From Cryomorphaceae bacterium (lineage in GTDB: Bacteria > Bacteroidota > Bacteroidia > Flavobacteriales > Schleiferiaceae): a stretch of 5,537 nucleotides of DNA. The position numbers and the translations under genes were made by a program. This document shows, one piece after another, positions 1-5,537 of the stretch; position 1 is the first letter of the stretch; every line of letters begins with the position of its first letter. The notes below the pieces were generated by a model. It was not told where the DNA came from. It saw nothing but the letters and a program-made list of their open reading frames with translations, and searched no databases. The stretch is taken from assembly GCA_003507115.1 (NCBI GenBank), contig DNWN01000006.1, positions 1 through 5,537 of the forward strand, given 5' to 3'.

Positions 1-1128
1 AGCTCGCGAAATCACGATGCGTTGAATTTCGCTCGTGCCTTCATAGATCTGAGTGATTTTGGCATCTCGCATCAGGCGCTCCACATGGTATTCTTTGACG
101 AATCCATATCCACCTAGGATTTGAACGGCTTCCACCGTGGCTTCCATGGCAACATCGGAAGCGTACAACTTTGCCATAGCCGATGCTTTGTCGTAGTTCA
201 ATCCTTGATCCTTGAGCCATGCTGCCTTCAGAACAAGGAGGCGCGCCGCTTCGACTTTCGTCGCCATATCCGCAATTTTGAATGCGATGGCTTGGTGTTC
301 GGAAATGGGCTTTCCAAATGACTTTCGCTCGGTAGCATATTTGGCCGCTAATTCCAAGGCACCAGAGGCAATACCTAAGGCTTGGGCTGCGATACCAATG
401 CGACCACCCGATAAAGTTTTCATGGCGAATTTGAATCCAAAGCCGTCCTCCCCTACGCGGTTCTCCTTGGGAACTTTCACATCGGTGAACATGAGGGAAT
501 GGGTATCACTCCCGCGGATGCCCAGCTTATCCTCTTTCTTACCGACAATGAATCCTTCCATGCCTTTTTCAACAATGAGGCAGTTGATTCCTCGATGCCC
601 CTTGGCCAGATCCGTCTGGGCCATCACCAAATAGACCGACGCCGACTTTCCATTCGTGATCCAATTCTTCGTACCGTTCAGCAGGTAATAGTCGCCACAG
701 TCCACGGCGGTGGTTTGCTGGCTCGTGGCATCTGATCCCGCTTCGGGCTCACTCAAACAGAAAGCGCCAATCATTTCTCCATTGGCCAAGCGGGTGAGGT
801 ATTTCTGCTTTTGAGCTTCTGATCCAAATTTCTCCAACCCCCAACATACCAGCGAGTTGTTGACACTCATAATGACCGAGGCCGAGGCATCAATTTTGGA
901 GATCTCTTCCATCGCCAAGACGTACGAAATGGTATCCATTCCGCCCCCTTGATACGTTGGAGAAGTCATCATTCCCAAAAATCCCAACTCCCCCATTTTT
1001 TTTACCGCTTCAGACGGAAAAGATTGGGTGTTGTCCCGCTCGATGACGCCGGGAAGCAATTCAGATTGAGCAAAATCACGCGCGGCATCGCGAATCATGA
1101 GGTGCTCTTCGGAAAGTTGAAAATGCAT
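1..1128 (-). CDS. Acyl-CoA dehydrogenase, short-chain/butyryl-CoA dehydrogenase type (3' end cut by window edge)
   Basis: A flavoprotein that oxidises an acyl-CoA to the trans-2-enoyl-CoA, passing electrons to electron-transfer flavoprotein; it acts in the cytoplasm in fatty-acid or branched-chain amino-acid breakdown. Reading from the ATG at 1128-1126 gives 376 codons with no stop, ending in frame at the window edge. The family is usually about 380 residues, so only a few C-terminal residues are missing. Visible signatures are CLSEPEAGSD (about 124-133) and WITNG (156-160) of the FAD/substrate-binding middle domain, an arginine-rich ATERKSFGKPISEHQ (265-279) starting the C-terminal helical domain, QILGGYGF (336-343), and IYEGTSEIQR (361-370). 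E363 in YEGT matches the catalytic base of the short- and medium-chain enzymes (known for the family), which argues against the isovaleryl/long-chain types where that glutamate lies elsewhere. Exact chain-length specificity cannot be read from sequence. There is no Shine-Dalgarno sequence before the ATG; a TAAATTTG box lies 28 bases upstream. The gene is divergent from anmK and appears monocistronic at its 5' end. Confidence 0.95.
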   Translation of the reverse strand, partial: MHFQLSEEHLMIRDAARDFAQSELLPGVIERDNTQSFPSEAVKKMGELGFLGMMTSPTYQGGGMDTISYVLAMEEISKIDASASVIMSVNNSLVCWGLEKFGSEAQKQKYLTRLANGEMIGAFCLSEPEAGSDATSQQTTAVDCGDYYLLNGTKNWITNGKSASVYLVMAQTDLAKGHRGINCLIVEKGMEGFIVGKKEDKLGIRGSDTHSLMFTDVKVPKENRVGEDGFGFKFAMKTLSGGRIGIAAQALGIASGALELAAKYATERKSFGKPISEHQAIAFKIADMATKVEAARLLVLKAAWLKDQGLNYDKASAMAKLYASDVAMEATVEAVQILGGYGFVKEYHVERLMRDAKITQIYEGTSEIQRIVISRA

Positions 1129-1156
1129 AATTGAGGTTGGATTTCTGAGTCAAGTG

Positions 1157-1164
1157 CAAATTTA
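1157..1164 (-). promoter_or_regulatory. Candidate Bacteroidota -7 promoter box (TAAATTTG) for the acyl-CoA dehydrogenase gene
   Basis: Read on the minus strand this is TAAATTTG, an exact match to the Bacteroidota -7 consensus TAnnTTTG, ending 28 bases before the dehydrogenase ATG, which would leave a 5' leader of roughly 20 bases. I see no TTTG or TTG -33 element at the normal spacing; the nearest minus-strand TTG (at 1195-1193) is about 28 bases away, which is too far. The short consensus can occur by chance, so confidence is moderate. If the long GTG-initiated form of anmK were real, this box would lie inside its coding region. Confidence 0.4.
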
Positions 1165-1216
1165 CGCCTGCATGACCTCTCATTGGTTGGCTCAACTATC
1201 TCATCTTTGCGACTCC

Positions 1217-2371
1217 ATGTACGCTGATTTCACACCCCCTTGGCGACCCGAATTCCTCGGTCCTGGACCATTTTACGTCGGTGGAGCCATGTCTGGCACC
1301 TCCTTGGATGGTCTGGATTTGGCCTTAGTTTCGTTTTGGCAAGACGGCACTCGATGGCGTCATGAAATTCTCCAAAGCACCTGTATTTCCTACGAGGGAA
1401 GTCCCTGGGCCAGGCGCCTACCTGAAAGCTACCGCCTGTCTGGCTCCGACTTGAACCGAGTCTCATGGGAATATAGCCAATGGCTCAATGAGGCCTTTCA
1501 TGCATTCTTTGATGGAACCCCCGTCCAGGCCATTGCAAGCCATGGCCACACGGTTCACCACCTGCCTGCCCAGGGCATCACCCGTCAAATAGGCCAGGAT
1601 TCTCCCTTGATGAAAGGATTTGGAGAGACTCCCATCATCTGCGATTTTCGCGTGGGGGATGTGAAACGAGGCGGGCAAGGAGCCCCGTTGGTTCCTCTGG
1701 CGGACGCCTTCCTGTATCCCGACTATGCCGTCTGTCTCAATCTTGGGGGCTTTTCCAATGCTAGCTGGATCCAAGACGGCAAGCGAAGGGCAGGCGATCT
1801 GGGTCCAGCTAATGTGCTCTTGAATCACTTTGCTCAAGCTTGCGGATACGCCTTTGACCCTCAAGGGCAGATTGCCCGAACCCATGATGCCGATGATTCC
1901 ATCCTCAAGGTTCTCCAAGAACTCCCCTTTTACGCTCAGGATTTTCCCAAGAGTCTAGGTCGCGAATGGGTGGAGTCCGAAGTCCTTCCTCTCTTCCTGG
2001 ATGTCACACCGCAAACGGCCCTTGCGACAGCCACCCATCATGCCGCATGGGCTATCCACCATGGCCAGCGTCATGCGCCACCTGGAGAAGTCCTGGTCAC
2101 AGGTGGGGGAGCCCAAAATCAATACTTCATGTCCCTTCTAGAACAAGATTCCACACGTTCTTGGGCCATCCCTTCTGAAACCGAGCGCGATTTTAAAGAG
2201 GCCATTTGTTTTGCTTTTTTGGGTCTTCGAAGGCTCAGAGGCGAGGTAAACATTTGGGGCAGCGTGACGGGGGCCTCTCTCGACGGATGTGACGGCACAA
2301 TATTGGTTGAAACTCCCTTGAACCCTCAAGGCGGGAGCAATTTCCCCTTACATTTACGATATACACGCTAA
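1217..2371 (+). CDS. anmK: Anhydro-N-acetylmuramic acid kinase
   Basis: AnmK opens the 1,6-anhydro ring of anhydro-MurNAc and phosphorylates it with ATP to MurNAc-6-phosphate, a cytoplasmic step of peptidoglycan recycling that normally feeds the MurQ etherase. From the ATG at 1217 the protein is 384 residues, at the longer end of the usual 350-390. Motifs in order (this start): GAMSGTSLDGLDL (23-35, N-terminal phosphate-binding loop), ASHGHTVHH (107-115), DFRVGDVKRGGQGAPLVP (143-160), LNLGGFSN (174-181), GDLGPANVLLNHF (193-205), LVTGGGAQN (293-301, ATP-side loop), FKEAICFAFLG (326-336) and SVTGASLDGCDG (349-360). D194 in GDLGPAN lines up with the catalytic aspartate of the DTGPGN motif in characterised enzymes; I infer this from motif order. 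The open frame extends upstream to a GTG at 1154 and an ATG at 1172. I prefer 1217 because most relatives start 10-25 residues before MSGTS and because it leaves room for the divergent promoter, but the start is uncertain. nhaD follows after 10 bases, suggesting co-transcription. Confidence 0.93.
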   Translation: MYADFTPPWRPEFLGPGPFYVGGAMSGTSLDGLDLALVSFWQDGTRWRHEILQSTCISYEGSPWARRLPESYRLSGSDLNRVSWEYSQWLNEAFHAFFDGTPVQAIASHGHTVHHLPAQGITRQIGQDSPLMKGFGETPIICDFRVGDVKRGGQGAPLVPLADAFLYPDYAVCLNLGGFSNASWIQDGKRRAGDLGPANVLLNHFAQACGYAFDPQGQIARTHDADDSILKVLQELPFYAQDFPKSLGREWVESEVLPLFLDVTPQTALATATHHAAWAIHHGQRHAPPGEVLVTGGGAQNQYFMSLLEQDSTRSWAIPSETERDFKEAICFAFLGLRRLRGEVNIWGSVTGASLDGCDGTILVETPLNPQGGSNFPLHLRYTR

Positions 2372-2381
2372 AATCTTTCTT

Positions 2382-3692
2382 ATGTACACCCTTATGATCG
2401 TCGTCTTTGTTCTGGGTTATGCGGCTATCGCCTTCGAACATAGTCTCAAAATCGATAAAGCGGCGGCGGCGCTGGTAACGGGGGTGGTTTGTTGGACGAT
2501 TTACGTCATTGGCGGTCCGGATTTACATGAGGCCGAACATCATTTACTCGAACATTTAGCGGAAATATCCGGCATTCTCTTCTTCCTCCTGGGGGCTATG
2601 ACGATTGTCGAAGTGGTCGACTCGCACGGGGGTTTTTCTGTCATCACGGACCGAATTTCAACCAAAAGCATCCGCAATTTGCTCTGGATTATTGCGATTT
2701 TGACCTTTTTCTTCTCCGCCATTCTAGACAATCTAACCACGTCGATTGTCATGATTTCTCTACTGCGCAAATTGATTAAAGACCGCGAAACGCGCTGGCT
2801 ATTTGCTGGCATGGTCGTGGTTTCAGCTAATGCGGGGGGAGCCTTTTCGCCCATCGGCGACGTGACAACGACCATGCTGTGGATTGGCGGTCAGGTTTCC
2901 GCTGAAAATATCATCGCCTACATATTTTTCCCTTCGGTGGTATGCCTACTCGTACCATTGACATATTTGACCTTTACCATCAAAGGAAATATCGAGCGAC
3001 CTGCCGAAGTGCCTCCAAAGAGTGATGATCATGCCATCACTCGGAAAGAACAAACAACCGTGTTAATCGCCGGCGTTTTGGGACTCCTTTTCGTTCCCAT
3101 TTTTAAAACGGTCACCCACCTTCCCCCCTTCATGGGGATGATGTTTAGCCTCGGTACACTATGGATTTTGACGGACGTTATGCATCGCCGAAAACCGGCT
3201 GAAATACGTCGCAACATCGGTGTCCTCGGTGTCCTTCGAAAAGTGGATACGCCTTCGGTCTTGTTCTTCTTGGGGATTCTCCTGGCCGTAGCCAGTTTAC
3301 AGACAGGAGGCCAATTGAATGACTTGGCTGCCGGGCTGGACGCCTCGATTGGCACATCTACCCAGACAGGCATCTACCTCGTAGGCTCCATCATAGGCGT
3401 TTTGTCGGCCATCGTCGACAACGTTCCCCTGGTCGCCGCAGCCATGGGGATGTACGACCTGGTTCCTGGAACCTACTTCGCCCACGACGATTTGTTCTGG
3501 AAGTTCCTCGCCTATTGTGCGGGTACTGGGGGATCTCTCCTTATCATTGGTTCCGCCGCGGGCGTGGCCGTCATGGGATTGGAGCGCATTCCCTTTGGTT
3601 GGTATTTGAAGAAGATCACCTTCTTGGCCGCCCTCGGTTATTTTGCTGGCATTGGGGCTTACATCCTTCAGCGCTGGATCATTTTTGGCTAA
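2382..3692 (+). CDS. nhaD: Na+/H+ antiporter NhaD, ArsB/NhaD (ion transporter) superfamily
   Basis: An inner-membrane antiporter expected to expel Na+ (and Li+) in exchange for protons, supporting pH and sodium balance, especially under saline or alkaline conditions. The 436-residue protein is of typical length and almost entirely hydrophobic, with roughly 11-12 membrane segments by eye (for example 3-18, 26-44, 61-79, 100-118, 174-200, 226-242, 292-308, 328-348, 375-400, 411-433). Diagnostic motifs are the two polar DN-type sites within membrane segments, ILDNLTTS (114-121) and IVDNVPLV (344-351), with SANAGGAFSPIGDVTTT (148-164) and GTGGSLLIIGSAAGV (381-395); these polar stretches match the conserved ion-site regions of the NhaD family. 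A charged loop (about 201-225) separates the two halves. The ATG at 2382 lies 10 bases after the anmK stop; an in-frame ATG 12 bases on (M5) is an alternative. No Shine-Dalgarno is visible. Other superfamily members (arsenite, citrate or dicarboxylate transporters) are less likely given these motifs; the ion actually carried cannot be proved from sequence. Confidence 0.93.
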   Translation: MYTLMIVVFVLGYAAIAFEHSLKIDKAAAALVTGVVCWTIYVIGGPDLHEAEHHLLEHLAEISGILFFLLGAMTIVEVVDSHGGFSVITDRISTKSIRNLLWIIAILTFFFSAILDNLTTSIVMISLLRKLIKDRETRWLFAGMVVVSANAGGAFSPIGDVTTTMLWIGGQVSAENIIAYIFFPSVVCLLVPLTYLTFTIKGNIERPAEVPPKSDDHAITRKEQTTVLIAGVLGLLFVPIFKTVTHLPPFMGMMFSLGTLWILTDVMHRRKPAEIRRNIGVLGVLRKVDTPSVLFFLGILLAVASLQTGGQLNDLAAGLDASIGTSTQTGIYLVGSIIGVLSAIVDNVPLVAAAMGMYDLVPGTYFAHDDLFWKFLAYCAGTGGSLLIIGSAAGVAVMGLERIPFGWYLKKITFLAALGYFAGIGAYILQRWIIFG

Positions 3693-3755
3693 GCGAATGC
3701 CAGCGAAAGCCCGTAATTTTAATCCTTCGCGTCCTACCCTTTGTGGCTGCGGCAC

Positions 3756-3763
3756 CAAATTTG
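3756..3763 (+). promoter_or_regulatory. Weak -7-like box (CAAATTTG) before exbB
   Basis: The palindrome CAAATTTG differs by one base from the Bacteroidota -7 consensus TAnnTTTG and ends 33 bases before the exbB-like ATG. A TTTG at 3739-3743 lies only about 12 bases upstream, too close to be a normal -33 element. The whole nhaD-exbB gap (3693-3796) otherwise shows only short imperfect inverted repeats and no hairpin followed by a T run, so read-through from nhaD is also possible. The call rests on position and a near-consensus match alone. Confidence 0.2.
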
Positions 3764-3796
3764 ATTTCTCTACGTTAGTCCACTAAATCCTTTGCC

Positions 3797-4522
3797 ATGG
3801 CTTTGACCTTTTTGCAAATCGAACTCCCCGGGGAGGCTAACAGCGCCGCGATGCCGGCCGCGACGGCCTCCATGGCCGAGCCCACTCAAGAAACCCTCAG
3901 CATCATGGACTTGATGCTCTCCGGTGGCATTGGAGGCCAAATCATCATGCTCTTGATGGTGCTCCTCTCCATTGCCATGGTCTACATTTTTGTCAACCGC
4001 ATGGGCGCGATCAAGCGAGCGAACAAGATCGATCCACAGTTCATGAAGGACATTAAAGACCACGTAGCCTCCGGCAATGTGCAGTCCGCCATCAATTTGT
4101 GTGAGCGTTCGGACAGCCCCGTGGCCCGAATGATTCTCAAAGGCTTGACCCGCATTGGTAAGCCCCTCCAAGACATATCCGCTTCCATCGAGAACCAAGG
4201 CAAGTTGGAAATTCAGCGCTTGGAGCGCAACCTTCCCTACCTGGCCACGATTGCCGGGGGTGCGCCCATGCTCGGGCTGTTGGGAACGGTGATCGGTATG
4301 ATTTTGGCCTTCCAAGAGATGGCCAATGCCGGCGGAGGCGTCCAAATCGATATGCTGGCAGAAGGTATCTACGTCGCCATGACGACCACCGCGGCCGGTC
4401 TGGTTGTAGGCATCTTCGCCTACTTCGGCTACAACTTCTTGGTCACCCGCGTCGAATCGGTGATCTACAAAATGGAAACCTCGAGCACCGAGTTCTTGGA
4501 TCTGTTGGACGAACCCGTTTGA
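3797..4522 (+). CDS. exbB: MotA/TolQ/ExbB proton-channel family protein, ExbB-like
   Basis: The large subunit of the inner-membrane motor that taps the proton motive force to drive TonB-type energy transfer to outer-membrane transporters. It has 241 residues, a normal length. An alanine-rich N-terminal stretch (about 1-44) precedes membrane segment 1 (about 46-66); a cytoplasmic domain (67-147) holds the family pattern GNVQSAINLCERSDSPVARMI (93-113, in part); segment 2 (about 148-172) includes APMLGLLGTVIGMI (156-169), and segment 3 (about 190-216) includes AMTTTAAGLVVG (194-205). T164 (LGTV) and the T196-T198 cluster match the conserved pore threonines of ExbB/TolQ. The downstream exbD- and tonB-like genes identify this as ExbB-type, not MotA; TolQ cannot be wholly excluded, but no TolB or Pal gene is visible here. 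The ATG at 3797 is the first in frame after the gap; M19, M26 and M37 are later possible starts that would shorten only the poorly conserved N-terminus. The exbD gene begins 10 bases after the stop. Confidence 0.93.
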   Translation: MALTFLQIELPGEANSAAMPAATASMAEPTQETLSIMDLMLSGGIGGQIIMLLMVLLSIAMVYIFVNRMGAIKRANKIDPQFMKDIKDHVASGNVQSAINLCERSDSPVARMILKGLTRIGKPLQDISASIENQGKLEIQRLERNLPYLATIAGGAPMLGLLGTVIGMILAFQEMANAGGGVQIDMLAEGIYVAMTTTAAGLVVGIFAYFGYNFLVTRVESVIYKMETSSTEFLDLLDEPV

Positions 4523-4532
4523 TTTTCAGCGC

Positions 4533-4925
4533 ATGAATCTTAAGAACCGAAGTAAAGTCTCCGCAGAATTCAACATGTCCTCCATGACGGACATGGTGTT
4601 TCTGTTGCTCATCTTTTTCATGCTCACCTCCACGTTGGTCACCACCAGTGCGCTGGATGTGATCTTGCCCAAGAGCAAAGCCCAAACGGTGAAAAAATCA
4701 ACCGTGACGGTCACCATTAACCCCGAGCTTCAACTGTCCGTTAATAATGACATTGTGGACGTAAGTCAATTGGAAATCGCCATCTTGGAAGCTGCCGCAA
4801 ATGACCCCGAAGCGGTCATTATCCTGCGTGCAGACGCATCCGTACCCACCGGTGAAACCGTTCGCGTGATGGACATCGCCTACCGCAACCGCATTAAAAT
4901 GGTCCTCGCCACAGATCCTTCCTAA
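4533..4925 (+). CDS. exbD: ExbD/TolR family biopolymer transport protein
   Basis: The small partner of ExbB in the inner-membrane motor; its single transmembrane helix carries the aspartate thought to relay protons. The protein has 130 residues, typical of ExbD: a short cytoplasmic tail (1-19), the FNMSSMTDMVFLLLIFFML segment (13-31) with the essential-type aspartate D20 at the start of the membrane helix (about 20-39), and a periplasmic domain (40-130) with the usual alternating strands (DVILP 42-46, VTVTINPELQL 58-68) and an AVIILRADASVPTGETVRVM stretch (94-113). The key aspartate is intact, so the channel should be functional. The gene lies 10 bases after exbB and its TAA stop is followed directly by the ATG of the TonB-like gene (TAAATG), indicating tight co-transcription and probably coupled translation. 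Confidence 0.94.
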   Translation: MNLKNRSKVSAEFNMSSMTDMVFLLLIFFMLTSTLVTTSALDVILPKSKAQTVKKSTVTVTINPELQLSVNNDIVDVSQLEIAILEAAANDPEAVIILRADASVPTGETVRVMDIAYRNRIKMVLATDPS

Positions 4926-5537
4926 ATGAGCCAGATCGAAGAGCAAGACAAAAAAGACCGCCGCCGCGGCTGGGCCACCACCCTGTCCGTGCACGCCGTG
5001 CTTTTGGTGCTCTTTGCTTTTTTTGGCTTGACCTACCAGGATCCTCCTCCCGAGATGGGCATCCCGGTAAATTTTGGCTATGAAGAGGATGGCCAAGGGG
5101 ATAATACCGCCGCGCCCGCGGAGGCCGCGACCAGTCCTTCCGCGCCCAGTCCTGAGGTTCCAGAGGCCGCGGTCACTCAAGATGTCGTGGATGCCGTAGC
5201 CGTGCCAGACAAGCCAAAAGACACTCCCAAGAAGCCCAGCCCTGCGCCGACGCAAACGGAGAATACGAAGCCCCAAGAGCCGGAAAAGCCCAAGGTTTCC
5301 GATGCCTTGAATAACCGACTCAAAGGAGGTTTTGCCAGTTCAAGTTCGACGGCTGGAACGGGTTCAGGCCAAGGAAATACAAACGGAGGCGGCGACCAAG
5401 GCAAGCCCACGGGCGATGCTCAGAGCAATGGCTTGGGCAACGGTGGAACGGGGAATTCCGGGGACTATCAGTTGGGTAGTCGCCGAGCCCTGGATCGCCC
5501 CAAACCTATCTACGACTGCGAAGGCGATGGCGTGGTC
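4926..5537 (+). CDS. TonB-like energy transducer protein (3' end cut by window edge)
   Basis: Predicted periplasm-spanning arm of the ExbB-ExbD motor, passing energy to TonB-dependent outer-membrane receptors. The frame opens at the ATG right after the exbD stop and stays open for 204 codons to the window edge. Visible layout: a charged cytoplasmic start (1-15, KKDRRRGW), one membrane helix (about 17-36) containing H23, comparable with the conserved histidine of the TonB anchor helix (T-x-x-x-H here, S-x-x-x-H in E. coli TonB), then GIPVNFGYEEDGQG (45-58), a Pro/Ala/Lys/Glu-rich linker (about 62-123) as expected of a rigid periplasmic spacer, a short SDALNNRLKGGF segment (125-136), and a Ser, then Gly/Asn-rich stretch (about 137-180). 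The final RALDRPKPIYDCEGDGVV (187-204) matches the lead-in to the C-terminal TonB-like domain in Bacteroidota proteins, as I recognise it; most of that domain lies outside the window. It could equally be called a TolA-like or unassigned energy transducer, and the substrate receptor is unknown. Confidence 0.88.
   Translation, partial: MSQIEEQDKKDRRRGWATTLSVHAVLLVLFAFFGLTYQDPPPEMGIPVNFGYEEDGQGDNTAAPAEAATSPSAPSPEVPEAAVTQDVVDAVAVPDKPKDTPKKPSPAPTQTENTKPQEPEKPKVSDALNNRLKGGFASSSSTAGTGSGQGNTNGGGDQGKPTGDAQSNGLGNGGTGNSGDYQLGSRRALDRPKPIYDCEGDGVV

Noticed and set aside
212..634. Plus-strand open frame of 140 codons
   Set aside because: It is antisense to the acyl-CoA dehydrogenase, whose full set of family motifs is intact on the minus strand; the translation resembles no family and has no start context.
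1463..1918. Minus-strand open frame of 151 codons inside anmK
   Set aside because: It lies opposite the conserved core of AnmK and has no recognisable motif; it is a shadow of the coding strand.
3681..3750. Possible terminator after nhaD (short inverted repeats TGGC/GCCA and GCGAA/TTCGC)
   Set aside because: The stems are only 4-5 base pairs with long loops, and no T run follows, so this is no better than chance.
3297..3758. Minus-strand open frame of 153 codons overlapping the 3' part of nhaD and the gap
   Set aside because: It is antisense to the conserved VDNVPL and GTGGS motifs of NhaD and has low-complexity, charged composition without motifs.
3515..3778. Plus-strand open frame of 87 codons running from nhaD into the gap before exbB
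   Set aside because: Most of it overlaps nhaD in another frame, and the tail in the gap shows no coding character or family resemblance.
3770..4345. Minus-strand open frame of 191 codons
   Set aside because: It is fully antisense to exbB; the His/Gly-rich translation is what reading that gene's codons backwards would give.
4698..5276. Minus-strand open frame of 192 codons
   Set aside because: It is antisense to exbD and the TonB-like linker; the Gly/Arg-rich translation reflects the Pro/Ala-rich codons of the sense strand.
5300..5465. Tandem repeat or CRISPR-like array in the Gly/Asn-rich stretch
   Set aside because: There is no repeated unit at DNA level; it is a low-complexity protein linker in a continuous reading frame.

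Overview
The window looks like ordinary chromosome of a Bacteroidota bacterium, probably in or near the Flavobacteriales. Three things point there. The anhydro-N-acetylmuramate kinase has the Bacteroidota style of motifs (GDLGPANVLLNHF instead of the proteobacterial DTGPGN form, and a C-terminal SVTGAS). The TonB-like protein carries an 'RALDRPKPIYDC' lead-in to its C-terminal domain. No start codon has a clear Shine-Dalgarno sequence. A Bacteroidota-type -7 box (TAnnTTTG) also sits in front of the leftward gene. By eye, base composition is close to balanced and even across the window, and I see no sign of horizontal transfer, mobile elements, tRNA, rRNA or CRISPR.

Layout: (1) Positions 1-1128, minus strand: a nearly complete short-chain/butyryl-type acyl-CoA dehydrogenase that lacks only its last few residues at the window edge. 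(2) About 1129-1216: a divergent intergenic region with the dehydrogenase promoter candidate. (3) About 1217-2371, plus: anmK, a peptidoglycan-recycling kinase. (4) 2382-3692, plus: nhaD, a Na+/H+ antiporter of the inner membrane, 10 bases behind anmK. (5) 3693-3796: a 104-base gap with at most a weak promoter candidate and no convincing terminator. (6) 3797-4522, 4533-4925 and 4926 to the edge, plus: exbB/tolQ-like, exbD/tolR-like and tonB-like genes, spaced 10 and 0 bases apart, clearly one transcription unit.

The last three genes encode a complete TonB-type energy transduction machine: an ion-channel pair (ExbB-ExbD) that uses the ion gradient across the inner membrane, and a TonB-like arm that spans the periplasm and carries the energy to the outer membrane. 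NhaD, just upstream, exchanges Na+ for H+ across the same membrane, so the block from nhaD to tonB is centred on ion gradients. AnmK acts in the cytoplasm on a cell-wall turnover product, and the dehydrogenase belongs to fatty or branched-chain acyl-CoA oxidation; neither has an obvious functional tie to the transport genes.

I found no strong evidence of a previously undescribed system. The findings are modest: motif symmetry between the two ends of AnmK, an unresolved AnmK start that bears on the divergent promoter, a shared CAAATTT word in two intergenic regions, and the nhaD/exbBD/tonB association. All six genes are assignable, and no gene-free stretch exceeds about 105 bases.
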